Below are positions 1-11,041 of a stretch of DNA of 64,000 nucleotides, piece by piece. Made by a program: the position numbers and the translations under genes. This stretch comes from Kitasatospora sp. NBC_00374 (lineage in GTDB: Bacteria > Actinomycetota > Actinomycetes > Streptomycetales > Streptomycetaceae): the NCBI RefSeq assembly GCF_041434935.1, contig NZ_CP107964.1, positions 3,968,001 to 4,032,000 on the forward strand, written 5' to 3'. Below the pieces are notes generated by a model that saw only the letters and a program-made list of their open reading frames with translations, made no database searches and was not told the origin of the DNA. The stretch's first letter is position 1. Every line of letters begins with the position of its first letter.

Positions 1-11
1 ACCCTTGTGGA

Positions 12-1583
12 GTGAGCGATCAGAGCACCGTCCCCACGACCGACGACCTTCCCGAGCAGATGCGCGTCCGGCGCGAGAAGCTGGACCGGCTCCGGGCGGC
101 CGGCGTCGACCCGTACCCGGTCGGCTTCCCCCGGACCACCACCATCGCCGACCTGCGCGCCAAGCACCCCGACCTGGAGCCGGACACCGCGACCGGCGAG
201 CGGGCCGGCGTGACCGGCCGGGTCATCCTGGCCCGCACCGGCGGCAAGCTCTGCTTCGCCACCCTGCGCGACGGCTCGGGCGACCTCCAGGTGATGTTCT
301 CCCTGGACAAGCTGGGCCCGGAGCGGCTGGCCGCCTGGAAGTCCGACATCGACCTCGGCGACCAGGTGGGTGTGGAGGGCGAGGTGATCACCTCCAAGCG
401 CGGCGAGCTGTCCGTGATGGTCGACCGCTGGGAGCTCACCGCCAAGTGCCTGCGCCCGCTGCCGGACAAGCACAAGGGCCTGACCGACCCGGAGGCCCGG
501 GTCCGCCAGCGGTACGTGGACCTGATCGTGAACCCCGAGGCGCGGGAGATCCTCTACCTGCGCAGCAAGGTGGTCCGCTCGATCCGCCGCACCTACGAGG
601 AGCGCGGCTACATCGAGGTCGAGACCCCGATGCTGCAGCCGGTGCACGGCGGCGCCAACGCCCGCCCGTTCACCACCCACATCAACGCCTACGACATCGA
701 CCTCTTCCTGCGGATCGCCCCGGAGCTGTACCTCAAGCGCCTGGTGGTCGGCGGCGCGGAGAAGGTCTTCGAGATCAACCGCAACTTCCGCAACGAGGGC
801 GCGGACTCGACCCACAACCCCGAGTTCACCTCGCTGGAGTCGTACGAGGCGTACGGCGACTACGACACCCAGGCCGAGCTGATCCGGGCCACCATCGTCA
901 ACGCCGCCCGGGACGCGCTGGGCACCACCGTCGTGCGCGGCATCGGCCCGGACGGCGCGGAGCACGAGATCGACCTGGCCGAGCCCTGGGCCGAGGTCAG
1001 CGTCTACCCCGGCATCTCGGCCCACCTGGGCACCGAGATCACCCCCGAGACCCCGGTCGAGGAGCTGCGCAAGCTCGCCGACGAGGCCGGCGTGCCCTAC
1101 GAGAAGGAGTGGGGCCACGGCCAGATCGTCCTGGAGATGATCGAGCGGCTGCTGGAGCACAACGCGATCAAGCCGACCTTCATCCGGGACTACCCGACCG
1201 AGGTCTCCCCGCTGACCCGCCAGCACCGCTCGGTCCCGGGGGTGGCCGAGAAGTGGGACCTGGTGATCTTCGGTACCGAGATCGGCACCGCCTACTCGGA
1301 GCTGGTCGACCCGGTCGAGCAGCGGGCCCGCCTCACCGCCCAGTCGCTGCTGGCGGCCGGCGGCGACGTCGAGGCGATGCAGGTGGACGAGGACTTCCTG
1401 CGCGCCCTGGAGTACGCGATGCCCCCCACCGGCGGCCTCGGCCTCGGTGTGGACCGCCTGATCATGCTGCTCACCGGCAAGAACATCCGGGAGACGGTGC
1501 TGTTCCCGATCGTGAAGCCCGACCAGCGCGGTGCGGAGGCCAAGCCGGCCGCCGGCGCCGACGCCGACCAGACCCAGGAGTGA
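12..1583 (+). CDS. lysS: Lysyl-tRNA synthetase, class II
   Basis: Cytoplasmic enzyme that activates lysine with ATP and attaches it to tRNA-Lys. The 523-residue protein has an N-terminal OB-fold anticodon-binding domain (roughly residues 55-155) and the class II catalytic core: motif 1 around residue 203 (VETPMLQP), motif 2 around 259 (FRNEG) and motif 3 around 475 (GLGLGVDRL). Length fits the family. The GTG start gives the natural N-terminus MSDQSTVP; because the gene begins at the window edge its promoter is not visible. A small membrane protein gene follows after 4 bases, so the two are probably cotranscribed. The last ~20 residues are Ala/Asp-rich and look disordered. Confidence 0.97.
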   Translation: MSDQSTVPTTDDLPEQMRVRREKLDRLRAAGVDPYPVGFPRTTTIADLRAKHPDLEPDTATGERAGVTGRVILARTGGKLCFATLRDGSGDLQVMFSLDKLGPERLAAWKSDIDLGDQVGVEGEVITSKRGELSVMVDRWELTAKCLRPLPDKHKGLTDPEARVRQRYVDLIVNPEAREILYLRSKVVRSIRRTYEERGYIEVETPMLQPVHGGANARPFTTHINAYDIDLFLRIAPELYLKRLVVGGAEKVFEINRNFRNEGADSTHNPEFTSLESYEAYGDYDTQAELIRATIVNAARDALGTTVVRGIGPDGAEHEIDLAEPWAEVSVYPGISAHLGTEITPETPVEELRKLADEAGVPYEKEWGHGQIVLEMIERLLEHNAIKPTFIRDYPTEVSPLTRQHRSVPGVAEKWDLVIFGTEIGTAYSELVDPVEQRARLTAQSLLAAGGDVEAMQVDEDFLRALEYAMPPTGGLGLGVDRLIMLLTGKNIRETVLFPIVKPDQRGAEAKPAAGADADQTQE

Positions 1584-1587
1584 CCTG

Positions 1588-1743
1588 ATGGACTACGTCA
1601 GCGCGATCGTGCCGCCGCTCGTCATGGCGATCGGCTTCGGATTCCTGGTGCGGGCGATCATCCGCAGCCAGGGCGGGGCCCAGCGGGCCAAGGAGGACGC
1701 CGCCGCCGAGGCCATGGCGGCCCGGTCCGCGGCGGGCGAATAG
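1588..1743 (+). CDS. Small single-pass membrane protein of unknown function
   Basis: A 51-residue protein starting at the ATG four bases after the lysS stop. Residues about 4-24 (VSAIVPPLVMAIGFGFLVRAI) form one hydrophobic helix; the rest is a charged, Ala-rich tail with KxxxxAEAMAAR-like helical character, so an N-terminal anchor with a cytoplasmic helix is likely. I do not recognise a family. The tight spacing to lysS, the clean ATG, and the strong terminator directly downstream support it as a real gene in a lysS operon. Confidence 0.7.
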   Translation: MDYVSAIVPPLVMAIGFGFLVRAIIRSQGGAQRAKEDAAAEAMAARSAAGE

Positions 1744-1752
1744 CAACACCGG

Positions 1753-1790
1753 CCGGCGCGCCGTCACCCCTGCGGGTGGCGGCGCGCCGG
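1753..1790 (+). terminator. Intrinsic terminator after the lysS operon
   Basis: Stem of 17 bp with one mismatch (arms 1753-1769 and 1774-1790) around a 4-base loop, followed by GTTT. It closes the lysS/small membrane protein unit. Confidence 0.75.
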
Positions 1791-1844
1791 TGGCGTTTCC
1801 GGCACCGGCGATTCTGTCCGAAACAGCCCTATCCTGGCCGGACT

Positions 1845-2297
1845 ATGGTGCGGCAACTCGGAGAACTCGAGAACGACATCATGACCAGGGTGTGGCAGTG
1901 GAACCGCCCGGTCACCGTTCGCGAGGTTCTGCTGGATCTGCAGTCGGAACGCGATATCGCGTACACGACGGTGATGACCGTGCTCGACAAGCTGTACCGA
2001 AAGGGCTGGCTGCGCCGGGAGCAGGCGGGCCGGGCGTATCGATATGAGCCGGTCTCCTCACGCGAGGCATACACCGCGGCGCTGATGAACGACGCATGGG
2101 CGACCAGCGACAATCCGGCCGCCGCTCTGGTGCACTTCTTCGGTCTGATGTCGCCGGAGCAGCGGGACGCCCTTCGCGACGCCCTGCGGGTGGCCGGTCC
2201 GTTCCCGGCCGAGTCCGAAACGCCGCACTCCGATACCGTGCGCACGGATGCTCCGCAGGCCGATACGGGGGAGACCGGGGAGCCGTCCGCACGATAA
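1845..2297 (+). CDS. BlaI/MecI/CopY-type winged-helix regulator
   Basis: 150-residue DNA-binding protein. Residues about 5-75 form a winged helix of the BlaI/MecI type (LGELENDIMTRVWQW, then the TVMTVLDKLYRKGWLRRE recognition region), a family that usually represses beta-lactam-response or metal/redox genes. The C-terminal 45 residues are Ser/Thr/Asp/Glu-rich and probably disordered. I start it at ATG 1845; in-frame upstream codons lie inside the terminator. A TATCCT -10-like hexamer at 1830-1835 would give a nearly leaderless mRNA. No BlaR1-type sensor lies beside it, so the inducing signal is unknown. Confidence 0.85.
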   Translation: MVRQLGELENDIMTRVWQWNRPVTVREVLLDLQSERDIAYTTVMTVLDKLYRKGWLRREQAGRAYRYEPVSSREAYTAALMNDAWATSDNPAAALVHFFGLMSPEQRDALRDALRVAGPFPAESETPHSDTVRTDAPQADTGETGEPSAR

Positions 2298-2306
2298 CGT
2301 CCGGCC

Positions 2307-2837
2307 ATGGAGGTCACCATCCGCCGGGCGCGGACCACCGACGTGCGGGCCGTACGAGGGCTCATCGACGCGTACTCGCGGGACGGCATTCTGCTGGACA
2401 AGCCCACCGTCACATTGTTCGAATCGGTACAGGAGTTCTGGGTCGCCGAGCGCGACGACACCGGTGCGGTGGTCGCCTGCGGGGCGCTGCACGTGATGTG
2501 GGAGGACCTGGCCGAAGTCCGCACCCTGGCGGTGGACCCGTCCTGCCGGGGCCACGGCCTCGGGCACCTCGTCCTGGACAAGCTGCTGCAGACCGCGCGC
2601 TGGCTGGGAGTCCGTCGGATTTTCTGCTTGACGTTCGAGGTCGACTTCTTCGAGAAACATGGTTTCGTCGAGATCGGCGAAACCGACGATCGTACGTCAG
2701 ACCCGGCCGCCGTCGCCACGGAAGTCTATGAAGAACTCCTGCGCTCGTACGATGAAGGTGTCGCGGAGTTCCTTGACCTGGAGCGGGTGAAGCCGAACAC
2801 CCTGGGCAACTCCCGGATGCTGCTGCGACTCTACTGA
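2307..2837 (+). CDS. argA: Amino-acid N-acetyltransferase (actinobacterial ArgA type, GNAT)
   Basis: 176-residue GNAT-fold acetyltransferase close in length and layout to the stand-alone N-acetylglutamate synthase of actinobacteria, which makes N-acetylglutamate for arginine synthesis. The acetyl-CoA pyrophosphate loop is at residues 81-86 (RGHGLG), and the FFEKHGF motif typical of the group follows near residue 112. It starts 9 bases after the regulator gene. A TAACGT -10-like hexamer (2295-2300) overlaps that gene's stop codon and sits 6 bases before this ATG, so it may have its own leaderless promoter. Substrate assignment rests on family resemblance; another amino acid could be the acceptor. 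Confidence 0.8.
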   Translation: MEVTIRRARTTDVRAVRGLIDAYSRDGILLDKPTVTLFESVQEFWVAERDDTGAVVACGALHVMWEDLAEVRTLAVDPSCRGHGLGHLVLDKLLQTARWLGVRRIFCLTFEVDFFEKHGFVEIGETDDRTSDPAAVATEVYEELLRSYDEGVAEFLDLERVKPNTLGNSRMLLRLY

Positions 2838-2969
2838 GTGGAGACGGTCACCGCACTGCCTTCCGGCGCATGTCGGCACCCCTGAGGAGCGGGCGAGGGT
2901 TTGTGTTTTCCGGGAAAAGGCGGTTTCCTTTCTCCAGGCAATGAGTCGTTAACACGGAAAGGGAAGCCC

Positions 2970-3320
2970 GTGGCACAGAGGGTTCAGGTCATTCTGGAAG
3001 ACGATCTCGACGGCGGCTCGGCGGACGAGACGGTCACGTTCGCGCTGGACGGTGTTGCCTACGAGATCGATCTGAAGAGCGACAACGCGGAGAAGCTGCG
3101 CAGTCTGCTGGCGCCGTACGTCGAGAAGGGCCGCAAGCAGAGCGGCCGGCTGAGCGCGCCCCGCCGCAGCACCGGCCGGGCCGCGGGCCGGGCCTCGGCC
3201 GGGCAGCCGGACACCGCCAAGATCCGGAACTGGGCGAAGGAGAACGGCTACCAGGTCAACGACCGCGGCCGGGTGCCCAGCAACGTGCGCGAGGACTACG
3301 AGAAGGCACACGCCTCCTGA
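2970..3320 (+). CDS. lsr2: Lsr2-type nucleoid-associated silencer
   Basis: 116-residue histone-like protein that bridges DNA and silences AT-rich and acquired genes in actinobacteria. The N-terminal oligomerisation region (residues 1-60, starting MAQRVQVILEDDLDGG) and the C-terminal DNA-binding domain (about 82-116) are joined by a basic Arg/Ala linker; the minor-groove RGR motif is at residues 99-101. The start is GTG 2970, preceded by the purine-rich GGAAAGGGAAG; upstream in-frame codons would add a non-family extension. The upstream 130 bases are relatively AT-rich, as is common for lsr2 promoters. Confidence 0.95.
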   Translation: MAQRVQVILEDDLDGGSADETVTFALDGVAYEIDLKSDNAEKLRSLLAPYVEKGRKQSGRLSAPRRSTGRAAGRASAGQPDTAKIRNWAKENGYQVNDRGRVPSNVREDYEKAHAS

Positions 3321-4085
3321 CCTCGCGGGTCTCCGGGACGCCGGCGCCGGGCCCGTCAGGTCGCGTGCGCGGGCGCCCGCCGGCCGTCGGGCGGGCACAG
3401 CAGGCCGCCGGGCCCCGGTCCGGGGCCGGGCCGCCCGCTGCGGGCGCGGGCCGAGCCGCCCGTACCCGGCCGCCGCTGCGCGGGGCGGTTCCAGCCGCTC
3501 TGGCCGCCGGCGGCGCGTCCACGAGCGGCGGGACGGCGATGGGCTGTGCAACGCTGTAAGGGCGAAGCGGTCACGCGCGGGGCACCTGATCGGGTGTCTG
3601 CGCCGCCGCCCCGGGCCCTCGGCGGCTCGGGTGCGGCTCGTGGCCCGGTCGAGTCATCGTCAGCTCGGTGGCCGGGCCGGGCGGATCGACCACCGGACTT
3701 CTCGCCAGGCGAACACCGCCACCCGGGAAACTGCGCGAAACTCGTCGGAATACCGGGTATGAATGCAGGCGGGAGGGGTCGAACGGCCCCGACCGGAGCA
3801 GGACGCGAGACCGGCCGCCCCGTCCTCGGCAGTGCTTGTTCGCCGATGGCGTAGCGGTATCGGGTGCATCAGGCCCACCTGTGGGAACACCGTCTCCCAG
3901 CATCAGGTTGGGACTGGTGTCGGCTGGTCGCGCTGCATGATTCCCCACGCGAGTGGGGTTGACTCTTCTCGTCCGGCGACGGGCGGGAGAGGCCCATGGC
4001 CGCGCCGCTGAGCGGGACTAGCATGCGGAAGGACAGGGCGGGGACGGACCCCGAACTGACCGACCGCTCTGAGGAGCGATTAACG
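3321..4085. other. Intergenic region between lsr2 and clpC
   Basis: No convincing gene in these 765 bases. The first 250 are very GC-rich. The clpC-proximal half carries a ClgR-like box (3838-3851), a CCCCAC/GTGGGG hairpin (3943-3958) and a TTGACT hexamer at 3959, so it is best read as the long clpC promoter and leader. Confidence 0.6.
3838..3851 (+). promoter_or_regulatory. Putative ClgR activator site upstream of clpC
   Basis: GTTCGCCGATGGCG matches the ClgR motif GTTCGC-N5-GCG known for clp and lon promoters of Streptomyces. It lies about 235 bases before the clpC start. Confidence 0.6.
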
Positions 4086-6599
<2,514 letters not shown>

Positions 6600-6612
6600 C
6601 AGCTGCACCAAG

Positions 6613-6655
6613 AAAAGGCCGCGGTCCCGACTTCACGTCGGGACCGCGGCCTTTT
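6613..6655 (+). terminator. Intrinsic terminator of clpC
   Basis: Perfect 19-bp stem (AAAAGGCCGCGGTCCCGAC and its complement) with a 5-base loop, ending in TTTT. It should work in both directions. Confidence 0.9.
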
Positions 6656-6822
6656 CAGTTGCAAAACTGTTTACGTTTCCAATTGCTGTGAAAATTCGGA
6701 CTTTCCGGCCCCGGGACGCCTCCGGGGCACTCGTGCGGACACGATGGACCCTTGAACCATGGGGCATTGAAGCCGATTTGACGGACTATCAGCCGATCCG
6801 AGGGGTCCGGAGGATAGCGCCG

Positions 6823-6839
6823 TGACCATGTCATGGTCA
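6823..6839. promoter_or_regulatory. 17-bp palindrome upstream of the M6 protease gene
   Basis: TGACCATGTCATGGTCA is a perfect dyad about a single central T, 107 bases before the protease start, in the AT-rich stretch 6656-6900 that otherwise holds no gene. It has the shape of a dimeric repressor operator; the regulator is unknown. Confidence 0.5.
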
Positions 6840-6945
6840 AGGTCTTTCTTTTTTACAAGCTCTTGGATCAAATGTCGTCCACCTGTCTTTCATTGGTTCA
6901 CCGGCGGGCCAAGAGCTATGCCGGTAAGGGGAGGACGTCACCACG

Positions 6946-9300
6946 TTGAAGATATCCAGGAAGGCCGCCGCTGCCGCCGCTGCCGTCGCGGCCGTGGCCG
7001 CGCTCGGTGCGGGGATGCTCCCGGGAACGGCAGTCGCCGCCCCGGCCGCGGCTCCGCGTGACCCGGCGGACGCAGCTCTGACCACCAAGCTCGACGACTC
7101 GCTGCCGGGCCCGCTCTCCGGGAAGGTCGAGGCCGAGCAGAAGGCCGCGGTCGACCAGCTGGTGAACGGCACCGCGCAGATCGAGTCGCACGGTGGCGGC
7201 ACCAGCATCAAGCTCGGTCGTGACAAGTACGTGGAGCTCGCCCGCGAGCGCACGGACAAGATTTTCACGATTCTGGTCGATTTCAGCGACCAGGTGGACA
7301 ACACCACCAAGCTGCCCGACGGCACCGTCAAGTACGGCGGCGACCCGGGCCCCGCGCACAACCAGATCGCCCAGCCGGACCGGAGCACCAACAACTCCAC
7401 TGCCTGGCAGGCCGATTACAACCAGAAGCACTACCAGGACCTGTACTTCTCGAAGACCGGCGACTCGCTGAAGACCTTCTACGAGCGTCAGTCCTCCGGC
7501 CGGTACTCGGTCGACGGCCAGGTCACCGACTGGGTCAAGGTGCCGTGGAACGAGGCCCGTTACGGCTCGGACTACTGCGGCCAGCACGTCTGCAACAACG
7601 CGCAGGACCTGATCCGTGACGGCATCAACGCCTGGGTCGCCGACCAGAAGGCCAAGGGCCAGACGGACGCGCAGATCAAGGCCGTGATCGCCGGCTACGA
7701 CCAGTGGGACCGGTACGACTTCGACCACGACGGCAACTTCAACGAGCCCGACGGTTACATCGACCACTTCCAGATCGTGCACGCCGGTGAGGACCAGTCC
7801 GCCGGCGGCGGTGCCCAGGGCACCAACGCGCTGTGGGCCCACCGCTCCTACGCCTACGGTGCGCTCTCCGGCCAGGCCGGCCCCGACGGCAACAAGCTCG
7901 GTGGCACCCCGGTCGGCACCAGCGGCATCTGGGTCGGCGACTACACCATGCAGCCCGAGAACGGCGGCCTGGGCGTCTTCGCGCACGAGTACGGCCACGA
8001 CCTCGGTCTGCCGGACCTCTACGACACCTCGGGCTCGGGCAACGACAACTCGGTCGGCTTCTGGTCGCTGATGTCGTCCGGTTCCTGGCTGGGCACCGGC
8101 AAGAACGAGATCGGCGACAAGCCGAACGACCTCGACGTCTGGAGCAAGCTGCAGCTCGGCTGGCTCAAGTTCGACAAGGCGCAGGCCGGCAAGGACTCGC
8201 TGCACTGGCTCGGCCCGGTGGAGTACAACACCAAGCGGCCGCAGGCCATCGTGGTGGACCTCCCCAAGAAGACCGTCACCACCGAGATCAACACCCCGTT
8301 CGCGGGCGCCAACGAGTGGTGGAGCGGTAGCGCGGACGACCTCAACGTCTCGCTGGCCCGCACCATCGACCTCACCGGCAAGACCTCGGCCAGCCTGTCG
8401 GCCAAGGCCTGGTACGAGCTCGAGACCGACTACGACTACGCCTACGGCGAGGTCTCGACCGACGGCGGCAAGAACTGGACCGCCGTCGCCGGTACCTTCA
8501 ACGGCGCGGCGCTGCCGGTCGACGGTGCGAACCACCCGGCGATCAACGGCACCACCAACAACACCTGGGGCGACCTGGTCTTCCCGCTCGACGCCTACGC
8601 GGGCAAGAGCATCCAGTTCCGCTTCCACAACGTCACCGACGGCGGCGTGCACCTCAAGGGCCTCGCCGTCGACGACATCAAGGTCACCGCTGACAACGCG
8701 GCCGTCTTCACCGACGGTGCCGAGAGCGGCGACAACGGCTGGACCGCGACCGGCTTCTCCCGCATCTCGGGCAAGTTCTCCAAGGACTACGCCCAGCACT
8801 ACCTGGTGGAGAACCGTCAGTACGTGTCCTACGACACCACGCTGAAGACCGGCCCGTACGTGTTCGGCTCGGCCGCCAAGCCGAACACCGTCGAGCACTA
8901 CGCCAACCAGAACGGCGTTCTGATCTGGCTGTGGGACGAGTCGCAGTCCGACAACAACGTCACCAACCACCCGGGCCAGGGTCTGATCATCCCGATCGAC
9001 GCCCACCCGGCCCCGCTGAAGTGGGCCGACGGCACCTACATGCGTCCGCGCATCCAGGGCTACGACTCCACCTTCGGCTACGAGCGCACCGACGGCCTGA
9101 AGCTCCACAAGGCCGACGTGCTCACCGAGATCCCGTCCTCCAAGAACGTTCGGGTCTTCAACGACCACACGAACAAGTACTGGGACGAGGCCACCAAGTA
9201 CAGCAGCGTCAAGGTTCCGGACACCCACACCAGCATCGAGGTGCTGTGGGAGAGCTGGAACAACCTGGAGACCATCATCCGGGTCCACCCGGTGAAGTGA
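6946..9300 (+). CDS. Secreted M6-family metalloprotease (immune inhibitor A-like)
   Basis: 784-residue secreted zinc protease. A Sec-type signal peptide covers about residues 1-31 (KISRK, Ala-rich core, cleavage near AVAA). The catalytic domain holds HEYGH with H347, E348 and H351, followed by DLGLPDLYD, the M6 signature. The C-terminal half contains beta-sandwich regions resembling the immune inhibitor A carbohydrate- or MAM-like modules. The start is TTG 6946, supported by GGGGAGGAC ten bases upstream; no ATG/GTG gives a better signal peptide. Its promoter region contains a 17-bp palindrome. Role: extracellular protein degradation, probably growth-phase dependent (inference). Confidence 0.92.
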   Translation: MKISRKAAAAAAAVAAVAALGAGMLPGTAVAAPAAAPRDPADAALTTKLDDSLPGPLSGKVEAEQKAAVDQLVNGTAQIESHGGGTSIKLGRDKYVELARERTDKIFTILVDFSDQVDNTTKLPDGTVKYGGDPGPAHNQIAQPDRSTNNSTAWQADYNQKHYQDLYFSKTGDSLKTFYERQSSGRYSVDGQVTDWVKVPWNEARYGSDYCGQHVCNNAQDLIRDGINAWVADQKAKGQTDAQIKAVIAGYDQWDRYDFDHDGNFNEPDGYIDHFQIVHAGEDQSAGGGAQGTNALWAHRSYAYGALSGQAGPDGNKLGGTPVGTSGIWVGDYTMQPENGGLGVFAHEYGHDLGLPDLYDTSGSGNDNSVGFWSLMSSGSWLGTGKNEIGDKPNDLDVWSKLQLGWLKFDKAQAGKDSLHWLGPVEYNTKRPQAIVVDLPKKTVTTEINTPFAGANEWWSGSADDLNVSLARTIDLTGKTSASLSAKAWYELETDYDYAYGEVSTDGGKNWTAVAGTFNGAALPVDGANHPAINGTTNNTWGDLVFPLDAYAGKSIQFRFHNVTDGGVHLKGLAVDDIKVTADNAAVFTDGAESGDNGWTATGFSRISGKFSKDYAQHYLVENRQYVSYDTTLKTGPYVFGSAAKPNTVEHYANQNGVLIWLWDESQSDNNVTNHPGQGLIIPIDAHPAPLKWADGTYMRPRIQGYDSTFGYERTDGLKLHKADVLTEIPSSKNVRVFNDHTNKYWDEATKYSSVKVPDTHTSIEVLWESWNNLETIIRVHPVK

Positions 9301-9329
9301 CCTCAGGTCAGCTGAAGCACTGAACAGCT

Positions 9330-9361
9330 GCGGCCCCGGCGGGTTCTCCCGCCGGGGCCGC
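9330..9361. terminator. Bidirectional terminator between convergent genes
   Basis: Perfect 14-bp GC stem (arms 9330-9343 and 9348-9361) with TTCT loop, between the M6 protease gene and the convergent aldolase gene. Confidence 0.75.
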
Positions 9362-9381
9362 GGTGCTGCCCGGGGCAGGTC

Positions 9382-10524
9382 CTACACCTGGGCGAACTCC
9401 AGGAACAGCGCCACCGCCTCGGTGACCTCGCGGGGCGTCCAGTCCAGCGCGGCGGCGGAGGCGGTCACCTCGGTCATCGAGAACCCCGGCAGCGGGCCCG
9501 GCTCGTCCCAGGTACCGAACAGGCCGACACCCTGCTCCTCGGCGAGCCGCACGTTCGCCCGGTTCAGCGCCTCGGCCGGGTACGGCAGCCAGAACTGGAA
9601 CTGATGGGTGTGCGGCGGATCCGGGTTGACCCGGCCGCCGGGCACCTCCGCCAGAGCCGCGGCCACCGCCTTCGCGTTGGCCACGTACGAGTCCAGGCGC
9701 GGCAGTTCGTTCTCCAGGCCGGCCAGCGCGGTGAGCACGGCAGGCCACTGCTGGAAGAGCCGGCCACCGTACCGGTGCCGCCAGATCCGCACCCCCTTGG
9801 CGAACTCCCCGTCACCCGCGACCAGCGCCCCGCTGGTCCCGCCGAGCGTCTTGTAGCAGGAGACGTAGACCGAGTCGGCCAGCGCCACGATCTCGGGCAG
9901 CGACCGTCCGAAGTGCGGCCCGGACTCCCAGAGCCGGGCACCGTCCAGGTGCACGAACGCACCCTGCCGACGGGCCTCCTCGACCACCGCGGTCAGCTCG
10001 ACCCAGGTGGGCAGCACGAAGCCGGCGTCCCGGAGCGGGAGTTCGAGCATCAGCGTGATGAAGGGCTCGCCGACCGAGCGCAGCTCGGCGGCGGTCGGCA
10101 ACCGCGGCGCGCTGGTGGGCCAGACCGTCCGCAGGCCGCTCAGCACCGAGTAGGCCCGGTGCTCGTGCACCTCGGGGTGGGCCAGCGGATGCATGGCGAC
10201 GGTGCGGCCGGCACCGTCCGCCCAGTACTGCAGGGCGGCCTGCTGGGCCATCGTGCCGGTCGGGAAGTAGACCGCCTCCGGCAGGCCGAGCAGGCCGGCC
10301 ACCCGCCGCTCCAGCGCCCGGACGATGCCGTTGCCGTAGAAGTCCGGCCCCTCGTCCAGGTCGTACAGCTCCTCCGCGCCCTCGGCCAGCGCGGCGAGGC
10401 GCTCCCTGAGAGTGCGCGGCGGCGCGCCGGACAGGATCCGGTCACAGCCCCTTAGCGCGGCGAACCGGCGGGCGGGATCCGTGGGCGGGGGCACCTCGTC
10501 GGGGCGGTGTGCGGCTGCGGTCAT
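9382..10524 (-). CDS. Threonine aldolase-like PLP enzyme (beta-eliminating lyase family)
   Basis: 380-residue fold-type I PLP enzyme resembling low-specificity L-threonine aldolase, which splits threonine or allo-threonine to glycine and acetaldehyde. Visible signatures are the early YGNGIVRALERRVAGLLG segment, the HLDGARLWES segment that contacts the cofactor, and SCYKTLGGTSGALV with the PLP lysine. The ATG at 10524 is chosen because the upstream in-frame sequence runs through a simple 7-bp repeat and promoter-like DNA. A tryptophanase/tyrosine phenol-lyase-like activity is not excluded. Monocistronic, converging on the M6 protease. Confidence 0.85.
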   Translation of the reverse strand: MTAAAHRPDEVPPPTDPARRFAALRGCDRILSGAPPRTLRERLAALAEGAEELYDLDEGPDFYGNGIVRALERRVAGLLGLPEAVYFPTGTMAQQAALQYWADGAGRTVAMHPLAHPEVHEHRAYSVLSGLRTVWPTSAPRLPTAAELRSVGEPFITLMLELPLRDAGFVLPTWVELTAVVEEARRQGAFVHLDGARLWESGPHFGRSLPEIVALADSVYVSCYKTLGGTSGALVAGDGEFAKGVRIWRHRYGGRLFQQWPAVLTALAGLENELPRLDSYVANAKAVAAALAEVPGGRVNPDPPHTHQFQFWLPYPAEALNRANVRLAEEQGVGLFGTWDEPGPLPGFSMTEVTASAAALDWTPREVTEAVALFLEFAQV

Positions 10525-11041
10525 CCCCCGATCATCGCCGATCCGCCGGCTCCGGCCGGGGACGACGCAGTGTTCGGGCCGCCCCGGACCGATTCCGGGC
10601 GCCGGGCGCCGGGCTGCGGGCTGCGGGCTGCGGGCTGCGGGCTGCGGGCTGCGGGCTGGGACGGGACCGCGCCGAGAGGGGTGTCGCAGGTCGCTTTCGG
10701 ATGAGATCCGGGGGTTTGCGCGGGCCCCGCCGGTGGTACTGGTCACAGGCCGTGACACCGGTACGAGGGCGGATAGTAGGACCGGCGCGGCTGTGAGCGT
10801 CCGGTGACGGCCCCGTCCGCCGGGCCAACCCGCGGAGCGGATCGGCGGCGGATCCCCGGGCCCCACCGGAAGATCGTCGCTCCGGCCGGCCGACGCTCTC
10901 CCGGCGCCGGGCACTAGCCGCCGTAGTACGTCACACCGTTTTGGGTTGCCCACGGTGACGGTTACACCTGAGTGGTCCCCCCAGTGCGTCGAGCCGAGCG
11001 GCTCCACGAAGCGCTGACCCCCGACCGCGAGGTTGTCACCG
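10525..11041. other. Divergent intergenic region, aldolase / M23 peptidase
   Basis: No gene seen. Contains the 7-bp tandem repeat at 10611-10652 and, nearer the peptidase, a GTCAC...GTGAC dyad around 10930-10957. I looked for a c-di-AMP (ydaO) riboswitch because cell-wall hydrolases often have one, and did not see its conserved cores. Confidence 0.5.
10611..10652. repeat. Six tandem copies of GGGCTGC
   Basis: Six perfect head-to-tail copies of the heptamer GGGCTGC with a seventh imperfect one up to 10660. It is intergenic and likely variable between strains. Confidence 0.9.

Noticed and set aside
3365..3559. Small frame after lsr2
   Set aside because: Arg/Pro/Ala-rich translation of a very GC-rich stretch without a ribosome site.
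10611..10652. Possible CRISPR-like repeat array
   Set aside because: Direct 7-bp repeats without spacers; a simple tandem repeat.
10680..11041. c-di-AMP (ydaO) riboswitch upstream of the M23 peptidase
   Set aside because: The expected conserved cores were not found in the leader; only a short GTCAC/GTGAC dyad is present.
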